Source of the DNA: Terriglobia bacterium
GTDB taxonomy: Bacteria; Acidobacteriota; Terriglobia; Bryobacterales; Bryobacteraceae
Length of the DNA stretch: 40,601 nucleotides
Assembly (NCBI GenBank): GCA_025358575.1
Contig: JANYJA010000041.1
Location: forward strand, 1 to 40,601
Direction of reading: 5' to 3'
Positions 8,270 to 14,829 of the stretch are shown in pieces; the first letter of the stretch is position 1; each line of letters opens with the position of its first letter. The position numbers and the translations under genes are program-made. Below the pieces are notes generated by a model. The model was given only the letters and a program-made list of their open reading frames with translations, was not told where the DNA came from and searched no databases.

Positions 8270-8583
8270 CACACCGTCTCTCGCGGCATCGAGTCGCGGG
8301 CCAAAACCTCGACGGCATTGCCGGAAGGGTCGCTGATATAAACCGAGCGCGTGCCATCCCGATGCGTCTTCAGCGCCCCAAAACTCTCGGCATCGGAACT
8401 GACAAGCCCAATATGCGCCGGGTGCTGTTCCGGAATCACGAGCGCCAGCCGAATGTTGGCAAACTCCAGCAGCGCCCAAGTCGCGTCCTGATATTTCACG
8501 GAGCAGTCGAATTTTTCGGTGTACCAATCCACGGAGGTCTGGATGTCTCGCACCGGAATTGCAACATGGTCAATGGCATTCAT
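8269..8583 (-). CDS. VOC (glyoxalase/bleomycin-resistance) family protein
   Basis: A 104-residue single-domain protein of the vicinal oxygen chelate fold, opening with NAIDHVAIPVRDIQTSVDWY, which contains the usual first metal-ligand His and helix, and closing with YISDPSGNAVEVL, which carries the last metal-ligand Glu. Upstream ATGs at 8589 and 8607 are in frame; I prefer 8583 because the family normally begins just before the DHVAI strand, but 8589 is nearly as good. The product could be a lyase, a dioxygenase or a small-molecule-binding resistance protein. Its stop codon overlaps the amine-oxidase start, so the two are co-translated. Confidence 0.85.
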   Translation of the reverse strand: MNAIDHVAIPVRDIQTSVDWYTEKFDCSVKYQDATWALLEFANIRLALVIPEQHPAHIGLVSSDAESFGALKTHRDGTRSVYISDPSGNAVEVLARDSMPRETV

Positions 8584-8618
8584 CTTCATTTCATCAATCT
8601 TGCACATTCGAGAGGGTT

Positions 8619-9209
8619 CTATTGCGAGCTCTCGTCGGAATGTTTGGGTGGTAAGTATTGCCTGATGGAAAGCCGTTCTTTGAGGTTCAGACCACGCTGC
8701 AGATTATCAATTCTCCCCTGCCATTTCACGGATAGCGAAAATCGACAGGCGTCCGCAAGCGCCAACGATTCATTTTGAAGTTGAGTATCTCGACAACCCC
8801 CGTGAATACACCTGTAGACGTCAATCATGTGCTTCTCGACGTTGGAATCTACTGTGTACTTTCCTGCTGTCTCGCCACTTGATTTGCTGGAAGAATCTCC
8901 TCTGTCTTCAAGAACCACCATCGACCCGAAGTAAAACCTGTCGAATTGTTCGACTGCCTTCGCGCGCTCCCCCTTGTCGCTGGTGGTGGCTATCTTTGCA
9001 ACTATATCCGTAACGGCCAAATAGTATTCCAGTTGCTTGTCGAAATAGAGTTTGCGTTGTTCAGAGTCTAATTTCGTCTTCTCAAACGCTATTGTCTGGT
9101 TGGCCGTAGCCCAGTACTCCAGGACGCCAATAAATGCCGTCAGAAGCAGCCCGAAAGCTCCGAGCCCCTTTAATCCCAAATCCCATCGGTTATATGCTCC
9201 GTCCGCCAT
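8619..9209 (-). CDS. Hypothetical single-TM membrane protein
   Basis: A 196-residue protein I do not recognise. Residues around 11-32 (LGLKGLGAFGLLLTAFIGVLEYW) form one transmembrane helix; after it comes a long helical, Lys/Glu-rich part (TIAFEKTKLDSEQRKLYFDK) that could be a coiled coil, then a soluble domain with Cys residues in YRCIHGGC. Codon third positions are noticeably poorer in G and C than in neighbours, which suggests a recent arrival. A perfect TATAAT on the minus strand (9218-9223) stands 8 bases before the ATG with no Shine-Dalgarno, so the message may be leaderless. Similar architecture is seen in stand-alone accessory proteins of unknown function. Confidence 0.75.
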   Translation of the reverse strand: MADGAYNRWDLGLKGLGAFGLLLTAFIGVLEYWATANQTIAFEKTKLDSEQRKLYFDKQLEYYLAVTDIVAKIATTSDKGERAKAVEQFDRFYFGSMVVLEDRGDSSSKSSGETAGKYTVDSNVEKHMIDVYRCIHGGCRDTQLQNESLALADACRFSLSVKWQGRIDNLQRGLNLKERLSIRQYLPPKHSDESSQ

Positions 9210-9217
9210 AACGTAGC

Positions 9218-9223
9218 ATTATA
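9218..9223 (-). promoter_or_regulatory. -10 box TATAAT of the gene at 8619-9209
   Basis: Perfect consensus hexamer on the minus strand, 8 bases before the ATG. Transcription would begin within one or two bases of the start codon. No good -35 is seen. Confidence 0.5.
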
Positions 9224-9265
9224 TTAGGACAGGAGTTCGTTCGCGTGTGAGCCCCCTCCCCGATC

Positions 9266-9274
9266 TGGTAAACT
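9266..9274 (+). promoter_or_regulatory. Extended -10 promoter of the 67-residue protein gene
   Basis: TGGTAAACT, TGn plus hexamer TAAACT, ends 9 bases before the ATG at 9284. The predicted leader is about three bases, so this transcript would be nearly leaderless. It is divergent from the TATAAT at 9218-9223. Confidence 0.4.
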
Positions 9275-9283
9275 GAGTTCGTC

Positions 9284-9487
9284 ATGGCAATTCCGAATGT
9301 GAAGCGGTTCCGTCCCTTCTGCCCCACCTGCAACGAAAGTTTTACCGTTATGGCGGTTCTCCCCCGCGATGCCAACGTGGATTCATACCTCGGCGATGTC
9401 GTCGCCCGTCACGACCACAAGGCTTTTATGGACTCCAAGAACACAAAGGTCCGCGTCGGTCAGCAGAAACAGGTCAAAAAGAAGTAG
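9284..9487 (+). CDS. Small conserved-looking protein with a CxxC motif
   Basis: A 67-residue soluble protein with FCPTCNESF near residues 12-20, only one CxxC pair, followed by an alpha/beta-like middle (VDSYLGDVVARHDHKAF) with two His residues and a basic tail VGQQKQVKKK. One CxxC plus HDH could bind a single metal ion or, as a dimer, a zinc. I do not know the family. It stands alone on the plus strand between two minus-strand genes. A frame on the opposite strand (9190-9375) overlaps it but lacks a protein-like composition. The near-leaderless promoter and clean ATG support expression. Confidence 0.65.
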   Translation: MAIPNVKRFRPFCPTCNESFTVMAVLPRDANVDSYLGDVVARHDHKAFMDSKNTKVRVGQQKQVKKK

Positions 9488-9491
9488 TTCT

Positions 9492-10745
9492 CTAGAGCCG
9501 GGCCTTCAAATTTCGCAAGGCCCGCAATCCTTCTGTAGCCACCTGCGCATCCGAATCGCGGCTGACCTGTTCCAGCCGCGCAGCACTATCTTTGTCACCA
9601 GTCAACGCCAGGATCCGCGTCAACTGGATCCGCTCGTCTTTCGTCCCCTCCTGCAATGGCCCATATAAAACGTCCCGCACCGCCGCGCTGTGCGCCGCTT
9701 CCACCAGGAACGCTGCCGCCTCCCCCCGATACGACACCGAATTCAGCGAATTTACCAAATACCGCAGCGGACTCGCCTCCCCCAGTCGAATTTGCCCATC
9801 CATCACCAGCGCGAATGCCAGCGAGAGCCGCGCCGTAAGCTTGCCTTCCTGGTCCAGCGCCTTCTGCAGCGCCGGCACATCCGCCGAATTCCGCAACCGC
9901 GCGAATCCCTCCGCCGCCGCCCCGCGCAGATGCTCGTCCTTGTCCACCAAATATTGCCCGTAAAGTTGCCGACTCCCCGCGTCCGGCAGCATCGCGATCG
10001 CCGTCAGCGTCGCACGCCGCACTTTCTCTTTCCGACTCGAACCCAGCACTCGCACTAAATCTGGCAGCGCCGATTTGTGGTCCAGCAGTCCAGTAAGCGC
10101 GATCGCTTCAACCTGCACCCTTTCGTTCATGTCTCGCAGCAGAAACCGCACCGACGCCCCAGCCGACTTATCCCCAATTTTCTGCAGCGCCACCAAGCTC
10201 TCGTAGATCAGATTAGTGTCTTTCGAATGCAGCGCGGCTTCCAGATCTGGCAGCGCAACCCGCAGCCGCAGAATCCCCGCCGCCCGTGCCGCGTGGGCGC
10301 GCGATTCCATGCTCGCCCCCGTCGCCACCATCTTGGACACCGCCCGCGCCACATCCGCCCGCACCTTGATATAGGGATCGATCACCTCGTCATTCGTGTC
10401 GGTAAAACGCGATTTCACCGATGTCCCCAGTCTCCTCAATGGCGCGCTCATCCCGGTTCGGACGTATCCCGGCAGGTAAAAATTGACCAGCCCGTCGGCC
10501 GCGCGAATTTGCACATCGGGATCGTTGTCCCCCGCCGCCTGAATCAGCAGATTGAGGCTGTGCGCACTCCCGATTTCGACGATCCCTTTCACCGCCTCCA
10601 GCCGCACATACACGTCCGGATTTGTAAGGTATTGCTGCATCAGCGGAAGCGCGCCAGGGCCCTGCTTGGCAGCCGCGCGAACCTCCTTCGGAGTCTGCCC
10701 TTGGCACAAAAAACCACAGGCGAATAGGGCAGTGGCCAGGCGCAT
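9492..10745 (-). CDS. Exported HEAT-repeat protein
   Basis: A 417-residue protein made almost wholly of HEAT/PBS-lyase-type helical repeats, for example AVKGIVEIGSAHSLNLLIQA, RAADGLVN, AARAAGILRLRVALPDLEAA and RLRNSADVPALQKAL. An N-terminal signal peptide, MRLATALFACGFLCQGQT, sends it to the periplasm. I start at ATG 10745 because GGGAG lies just upstream; a GTG at 10754 is in frame but would sit inside the Shine-Dalgarno. HEAT arrays are protein-protein interaction scaffolds; no enzymatic domain is fused. It diverges from the gene at 10787. The partner is unknown. Confidence 0.88.
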   Translation of the reverse strand: MRLATALFACGFLCQGQTPKEVRAAAKQGPGALPLMQQYLTNPDVYVRLEAVKGIVEIGSAHSLNLLIQAAGDNDPDVQIRAADGLVNFYLPGYVRTGMSAPLRRLGTSVKSRFTDTNDEVIDPYIKVRADVARAVSKMVATGASMESRAHAARAAGILRLRVALPDLEAALHSKDTNLIYESLVALQKIGDKSAGASVRFLLRDMNERVQVEAIALTGLLDHKSALPDLVRVLGSSRKEKVRRATLTAIAMLPDAGSRQLYGQYLVDKDEHLRGAAAEGFARLRNSADVPALQKALDQEGKLTARLSLAFALVMDGQIRLGEASPLRYLVNSLNSVSYRGEAAAFLVEAAHSAAVRDVLYGPLQEGTKDERIQLTRILALTGDKDSAARLEQVSRDSDAQVATEGLRALRNLKARL

Positions 10746-10772
10746 GACTCCCACGGTAGCATGCCCCGCCTC

Positions 10773-10781
10773 TGATATAAT
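10773..10781 (+). promoter_or_regulatory. Extended -10 promoter, leaderless start
   Basis: TGATATAAT combines the TGn extension with a perfect TATAAT. Only five bases separate it from the GTG at 10787, so RNA should start on or next to the start codon. No Shine-Dalgarno can exist in such a message. Confidence 0.6.
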
Positions 10782-10786
10782 AAAGC

Positions 10787-11143
10787 GTGGACGGTGCCGT
10801 TAAACGCTTTATTTTGTGGGATTATCCCCGTGCCTCATGGCAGTTCGACGTCATGGTTGGGATCATCCTCCTTTTTGTCCTCTTCACTCCTCGCGAGTGG
10901 TTTCGCGATCAGCCCCGCATCCCTCATAGCAGCCCAATCGCCCAGCTTCCGGTAGCTCACGGCGCCAATATCTTCTGGGTCGAGCCGGAACTCGTCGCCG
11001 CCATTCCAGAAAGCCAGCGCCTTTCGCGTCTGGGTGCCATTCTTAAAGACCGCACCGGAAAGCAGCAAATCATCACCCGTCTCGAGCCCATATTCGACTC
11101 CGAAAAGGAGATTAAGGGATATATGGCCATCGCCAAGCCATGA
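10787..11143 (+). CDS. Small membrane-anchored hypothetical protein
   Basis: A 118-residue protein beginning at GTG. A short cytoplasmic part FILWDYPRASWQFDVMVG leads into one TM helix (about residues 22-36, VMVGIILLFVLFTP), then REWFRDQPR and a periplasmic domain of about 75 residues. I have the impression this WDYPR...TPREWF pattern recurs in acidobacteria, but I know no function. The start is supported by the extended -10 box immediately upstream (leaderless). Its stop overlaps the LolA-like gene's ATG (ATGA), so the two are co-translated. It could be an accessory to envelope lipoprotein handling. Confidence 0.75.
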   Translation: MDGAVKRFILWDYPRASWQFDVMVGIILLFVLFTPREWFRDQPRIPHSSPIAQLPVAHGANIFWVEPELVAAIPESQRLSRLGAILKDRTGKQQIITRLEPIFDSEKEIKGYMAIAKP

Positions 11144-11814
11144 AGACTTTGCCGTTTTTGTTGTTGCTTCTCACCGCAACTGGTTTTGCTTCCGATCCGC
11201 TGGATAGCGTCCTATCTCGCATGGATAAGGCCGCCATCTCCTTCAAAAGCATGACTGCCAAGATGAAACAGGTCTCGCACACCGCGGTCATCGATCAGGA
11301 CAACACTGAAATCGGGACCATTCTATTGAAACGGCCCAAGCCGCACGACATGCACATGCTCGTGCAACTGTCCGAGCCTGACGCCAAGACGGTCGCCCTG
11401 CAAAACGAGAAGCTCGATATTTTTCTGCCCAAAATTAACACGGTGCAGGAGTACGATCTTGGCAAGAGCCGCGCTCTCATCGAACAATTCCTGCTTCTCG
11501 GCTTCGGCACCACCCGCAAGGAACTCACCGATGCCAACAACGTCCGATTCCTCGGCGACGTCACTGTCAACGGTCAAAAAGCTGCCAAGTTAGAACTTGT
11601 CCCCAAAGCCAAAGAAGTGCTTCAGCATTTCAAGAAAATTGAGTTGTGGCTTTCCGACGATACGGGCTATCCTGCGCAGCACAAAATGTACCAGCCCGGC
11701 GGCGATTACATTCTAGTTACATTTTCCGATTTAAAAGTGAATCCCTCAGTCCCCGATGCCGCTCTAAAATTGAAACTGCCAAAAGGGGTAAAGAAAGAAT
11801 ATCCACAGCGATGA
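11140..11814 (+). CDS. LolA-like outer-membrane lipoprotein-sorting protein
   Basis: A 224-residue exported protein of the LolA/LolB-like half-barrel fold. The signal peptide is MKTLPFLLLLLTATGFAS. The mature part opens with DSVLSRMDKAAISFKSMTAKMKQ, the helix usual at the start of this family, followed by strands KPHDMHMLVQLSEPDAKTVALQNEKLDIFLPK and LWLSDDTGYPAQHKMYQPGGDYILVTFSDLK, a typical late-strand pattern. Such proteins carry lipoproteins or lipids across the periplasm. It overlaps the one-TM protein by four bases and is followed 46 bases later by the acyltransferase. It could be a general lipid-binding relative rather than true LolA. Confidence 0.85.
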   Translation: MKTLPFLLLLLTATGFASDPLDSVLSRMDKAAISFKSMTAKMKQVSHTAVIDQDNTEIGTILLKRPKPHDMHMLVQLSEPDAKTVALQNEKLDIFLPKINTVQEYDLGKSRALIEQFLLLGFGTTRKELTDANNVRFLGDVTVNGQKAAKLELVPKAKEVLQHFKKIELWLSDDTGYPAQHKMYQPGGDYILVTFSDLKVNPSVPDAALKLKLPKGVKKEYPQR

Positions 11815-11860
11815 GTTCCATTCCGCGGAGGTTTGGAACTCGCGTTGCCTACTGCAAAAC

Positions 11861-12958
11861 ATGAAACCGGCGTCCCGCTTACTTTACTTGGATTGGGTTC
11901 GCGGCCTTGCAGCTCTCATTATGTTGCAAGGGCACGTATTTAACTCCTTCACCAAGCAGGATTTGCGTGAAGGCGGCCCTTATCTTTTTTCCCAGTTCCT
12001 GGGCGGAATGCCGCCGGCCATTTTCTTATTCCTGACCGGAATTACACTGGCGTTCCTGATGAATAGCCAGGAACGGAAAGGCGTTCCGGCCGTCGGCCGC
12101 TTTTGGCAGTCGTTGAAACGCGCCGGATTTCTTTTCGCTGTCGCTTTTCTGTTCCGCATCCAACTCTGGATCTTTTCCCGTCTTTTCTCCTCCGCTGAAA
12201 ATCCCTGGACCGATATTTTCCGTGTCGATATCCTCAATTGCATGGGCTTCGCCATCGCCATAATGTCAGTCATGGCGATCTTCAAGACAGCCGAGCGCGT
12301 CCGCTTGTGTGCCATTCTTGGCCTCGCCATCGCTCTCGCCGCGCCGCTCGTTTCGCAATTGAATTTAAGCGCCCTGCCTGATCCCATCCGCGATTACTTG
12401 GTTCCCAGCACGAGCTTCTTTGGATTCTTCCCCTGGGCCGCATTCCTCGCCTTCGGCCTCAGCGCCGGCAGTCTCCTGAAAATTTTGCGCGAAGAGCAGA
12501 TGATGCAAGTAATGCAGTGGGCCGCGCTGGCCGGAATTGCTCTTTCGCTCGGTGCCCATTCTATTTCGAACATGGGTTATTCGCTCTACACTAAATCAGA
12601 CTTTTGGCTCAACAGCCCGCTCTTAATCGTCATCAAGACGGGCGTCGTCCTGGTTCTCCTCGCCTTTGCTTATTTGTGGACCTCCCAAGCCGCTGCTCAA
12701 AACTGGAGTTGGGTGCGGCAATTCGGCACCACGTCACTACTGGTTTACTGGGTCCATATCGAACTGGTCTACGGCAATTGGCTCGGTTTTTGGAAAGACA
12801 ACCTGAACGTTGGCCAGACCGCCGCCGCCGCCGTTTTGATCACCGTAGGCATGCTCGCCCTGTCTCTAGCGAAAACAAACTTCCAGAACTGGCGTGTCCT
12901 TCTTCAAAAGCTCGGGATGGCCACCGACGCCCTCCCCGAGCGCGCCTCCGGCGACTAG
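11861..12958 (+). CDS. DUF1624/heparan-alpha-glucosaminide N-acetyltransferase-like membrane protein
   Basis: A 365-residue polytopic membrane protein, about 10 TM helices. The N-terminus LLYLDWVRGLAALIMLQGHV, with the Asp and the His in the first helix, is the hallmark of the DUF1624/HGSNAT and related acyltransferase families, in which the His is thought to carry or accept the acetyl group. IFLFLTGITLAFLM follows as TM2. These enzymes transfer acyl groups from cytoplasmic donors to extracytoplasmic sugars or lipids. No transferase partner tells the acceptor. It follows the LolA-like gene by 46 bases and converges on the amidase pseudogene, with hairpins in the gap. Confidence 0.85.
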   Translation: MKPASRLLYLDWVRGLAALIMLQGHVFNSFTKQDLREGGPYLFSQFLGGMPPAIFLFLTGITLAFLMNSQERKGVPAVGRFWQSLKRAGFLFAVAFLFRIQLWIFSRLFSSAENPWTDIFRVDILNCMGFAIAIMSVMAIFKTAERVRLCAILGLAIALAAPLVSQLNLSALPDPIRDYLVPSTSFFGFFPWAAFLAFGLSAGSLLKILREEQMMQVMQWAALAGIALSLGAHSISNMGYSLYTKSDFWLNSPLLIVIKTGVVLVLLAFAYLWTSQAAAQNWSWVRQFGTTSLLVYWVHIELVYGNWLGFWKDNLNVGQTAAAAVLITVGMLALSLAKTNFQNWRVLLQKLGMATDALPERASGD

Positions 12959-12963
12959 CTTTC

Positions 12964-12979
12964 AAACCGCCGCCGGTTT
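12964..12979. terminator. Hairpin between convergent genes
   Basis: AAACCG and CGGTTT form a perfect 6-bp stem around a 4-base loop just after the acyltransferase stop. No T-run follows on either strand, so it may be a weak bidirectional terminator or simply an mRNA 3' hairpin. Confidence 0.35.
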
Positions 12980-12992
12980 CGCCGCTTAGTAT

Positions 12993-13023
12993 TTGGCGCG
13001 GTAGTCACCTTTGATTGCGCCAA
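12993..13023. repeat. Inverted repeat next to the amidase stop
   Basis: TTGGCGC (12993-12999) and GCGCCAA (13017-13023) are perfect inverted copies of 7 bp with a 17-base loop, directly downstream of the amidase stop codon. It could be a 3'-end hairpin. No poly-T follows. Confidence 0.35.
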
Positions 13024-14817
13024 TCAGAATCCCGCCGGCCTCTCCCCAGCCACTCCCATCGCCTGCTCCAGCGCAATCCCCACGCTCCCGATTGTCCCCT
13101 CATCGAATAATCTTCCGATCAGCGTGATCCCGTGCGGCACGCGCCGCGGCGGTGAAAACTTCGGCAGCGGGTTCGCCGGGTCCGGAGCCCAATCGCTCCG
13201 CGCCTCAGCCACCTGCACAAATCCCGCGCGCAGCGTCAACGATGGATGCCCGGTGAAATTACTGATCGTCAGCATCTCATCGCGCAGCGACGGCACCAGC
13301 AGTATATCCACATCGGCAAAGATCCGCGCCATCTCCTGCGCCACCTTGCGCCGCATCCGGTCCGTCTGCACGAAGTCCACCGCCGATAGAAATCGCGCCT
13401 GACGGAACGAGTTCGGCCACGCATCGGGCACCTGCGCCTTCAGTTCTTTCAGTCCTCCGCGCAGCGTCAGGTCTTCGAAAGCCGCCGCCCCCTCCGCAAA
13501 CAGAATCAGGTTCAGCGTTCCGTACGGCCAGTCCGGCAGCGAGACTTCCACTGGAACCATCCCCAATTTCTTCGCGGTCTCGAGTGCCGCCCGATCCACA
13601 TCCGTGGCGGGGCTCTCCGTCATCCATTTCGGAAAATACCCCGCGCGCAACCCTTGCACCGTCGCGCCCGCATCGAAATCCAGATGGCTCGGCACGCTCC
13701 CCACATCGCCCGAATCCGGCCCCGAAATCGCCTGCAACACCAGCATCGTGTCCTCCACACCCCGCGTCATTGGCCCCAGTTTGTCCAGCGACCAGCACAG
13801 CGTCATCGCCCCCGTCCGCGGCACGCGCCCATAGGTCGGACGCAGCCCCGTAAGCCCACAGCGCATCGACGGACTCACGATGCTGCCGCCCGTCTCGCTC
13901 CCAATTGAGAACCCGACCAATCCCGCCGCGGTCGCCGACCCAGGCCCCGCGCTCGATCCCGACTATCCCTCTTCAATCAGCCACGGGTTCATCGTCTGTC
14001 CGCCAAACCACACATCGTTCAGCGCCAGCGCTCCGAGGCTCAGTTTCGCCACCAGCACCGCTCCGGCCTCGCGCAGACGCGTAACCACCGCCGCGTCCTG
14101 GGTTGGCACCCGATTGCGATACGGCTCGGCGCCGTACGTCGTCGCAATGCCTGCGGTGTCCAGCAAATCTTTCCCGCCCCAGGGAATCCCGTGGAGCGGT
14201 CCGCGATACTGGCCCGCGGCAATCTCATGGTCCGCCTGCCTCGCTTGGGACAGCGCCAAGTCGCGCGTTACCGTGATCGCGCACCGCAGTTTGGGGTTGA
14301 AGCGATCCAGCCGCGCCAGGTAAATGCTCGTTAGCCGCTCAGACGTAAGCTTCCGCGATTCAATCCACCGCGAAAGATGCGTCACCGGTGCGAACGCAAT
14401 GTCTTCATCCGTCGCGGGAAGCCCAGGTTCACTCTCAGTCCTTACGAACCGGTCGCGCGCTCCCGCCGCTTTTTGGCCCGGCAAGATCGGGTTCCACTGA
14501 GTCGCCGGTGAGACCGACGCATCCAAACTTAATTTCTTGGGTCCCGCGCGTCGCTCATAAAGCGGAGCCATGCTCTTGCGCCAGTTCCCGGCTGCCATGG
14601 TGCGGTCCGCGGGGCTCATCTCGAACTGCACCAGTTTTTCCGCTTCCGCGAACGTTGAATCCGAAACCGGCGGCCCCACTTCCGGCGCCGCCCCAAATGC
14701 CGGAGGCGTCCCCGCCGGCGCCGCTCCGGTCGTCGTTGACGGTTTTCGGCACGCAGCCGCGAACGCCATCAATCCCGCGGACACGCGGCTCAGAAACTGT
14801 CGACGCGATTTCGCCAT
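13024..14817 (-). pseudogene. Amidase-signature enzyme interrupted by one in-frame TAG
   Basis: If read through, this is a 597-residue exported amidase. It has a Tat signal (SRRQFLS) and a lipoprotein-like AAAC at the N-terminus, then an amidase-signature domain. The catalytic Lys is in GKDLLDTAG (Lys216), the cis-Ser is Ser288 in SSAGPG and the nucleophile Ser312 in GSETGGSI; the 24-residue Ser-Ser spacing equals that of FAAH. Codon 285 is TAG (bases 13963-13965), where relatives have Ser (EEG-S-SGSSAG); TCG to TAG needs one change. Neither side has another lesion or frameshift. The N-terminal half keeps Lys and the C-terminal half both Ser residues, so neither is active alone. A TTG at 13920 could restart, but after the cis-Ser loop. 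Recent mutation or a sequencing error fit best. Confidence 0.88.
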
Positions 14818-14829
14818 CCTATCGTCCCC

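Noticed and set aside
13963-13965. TAG as a pyrrolysine or programmed-readthrough codon
   Set aside because: No pyl genes or readthrough element visible, and relatives of this family normally have Ser there; a point mutation is simpler.
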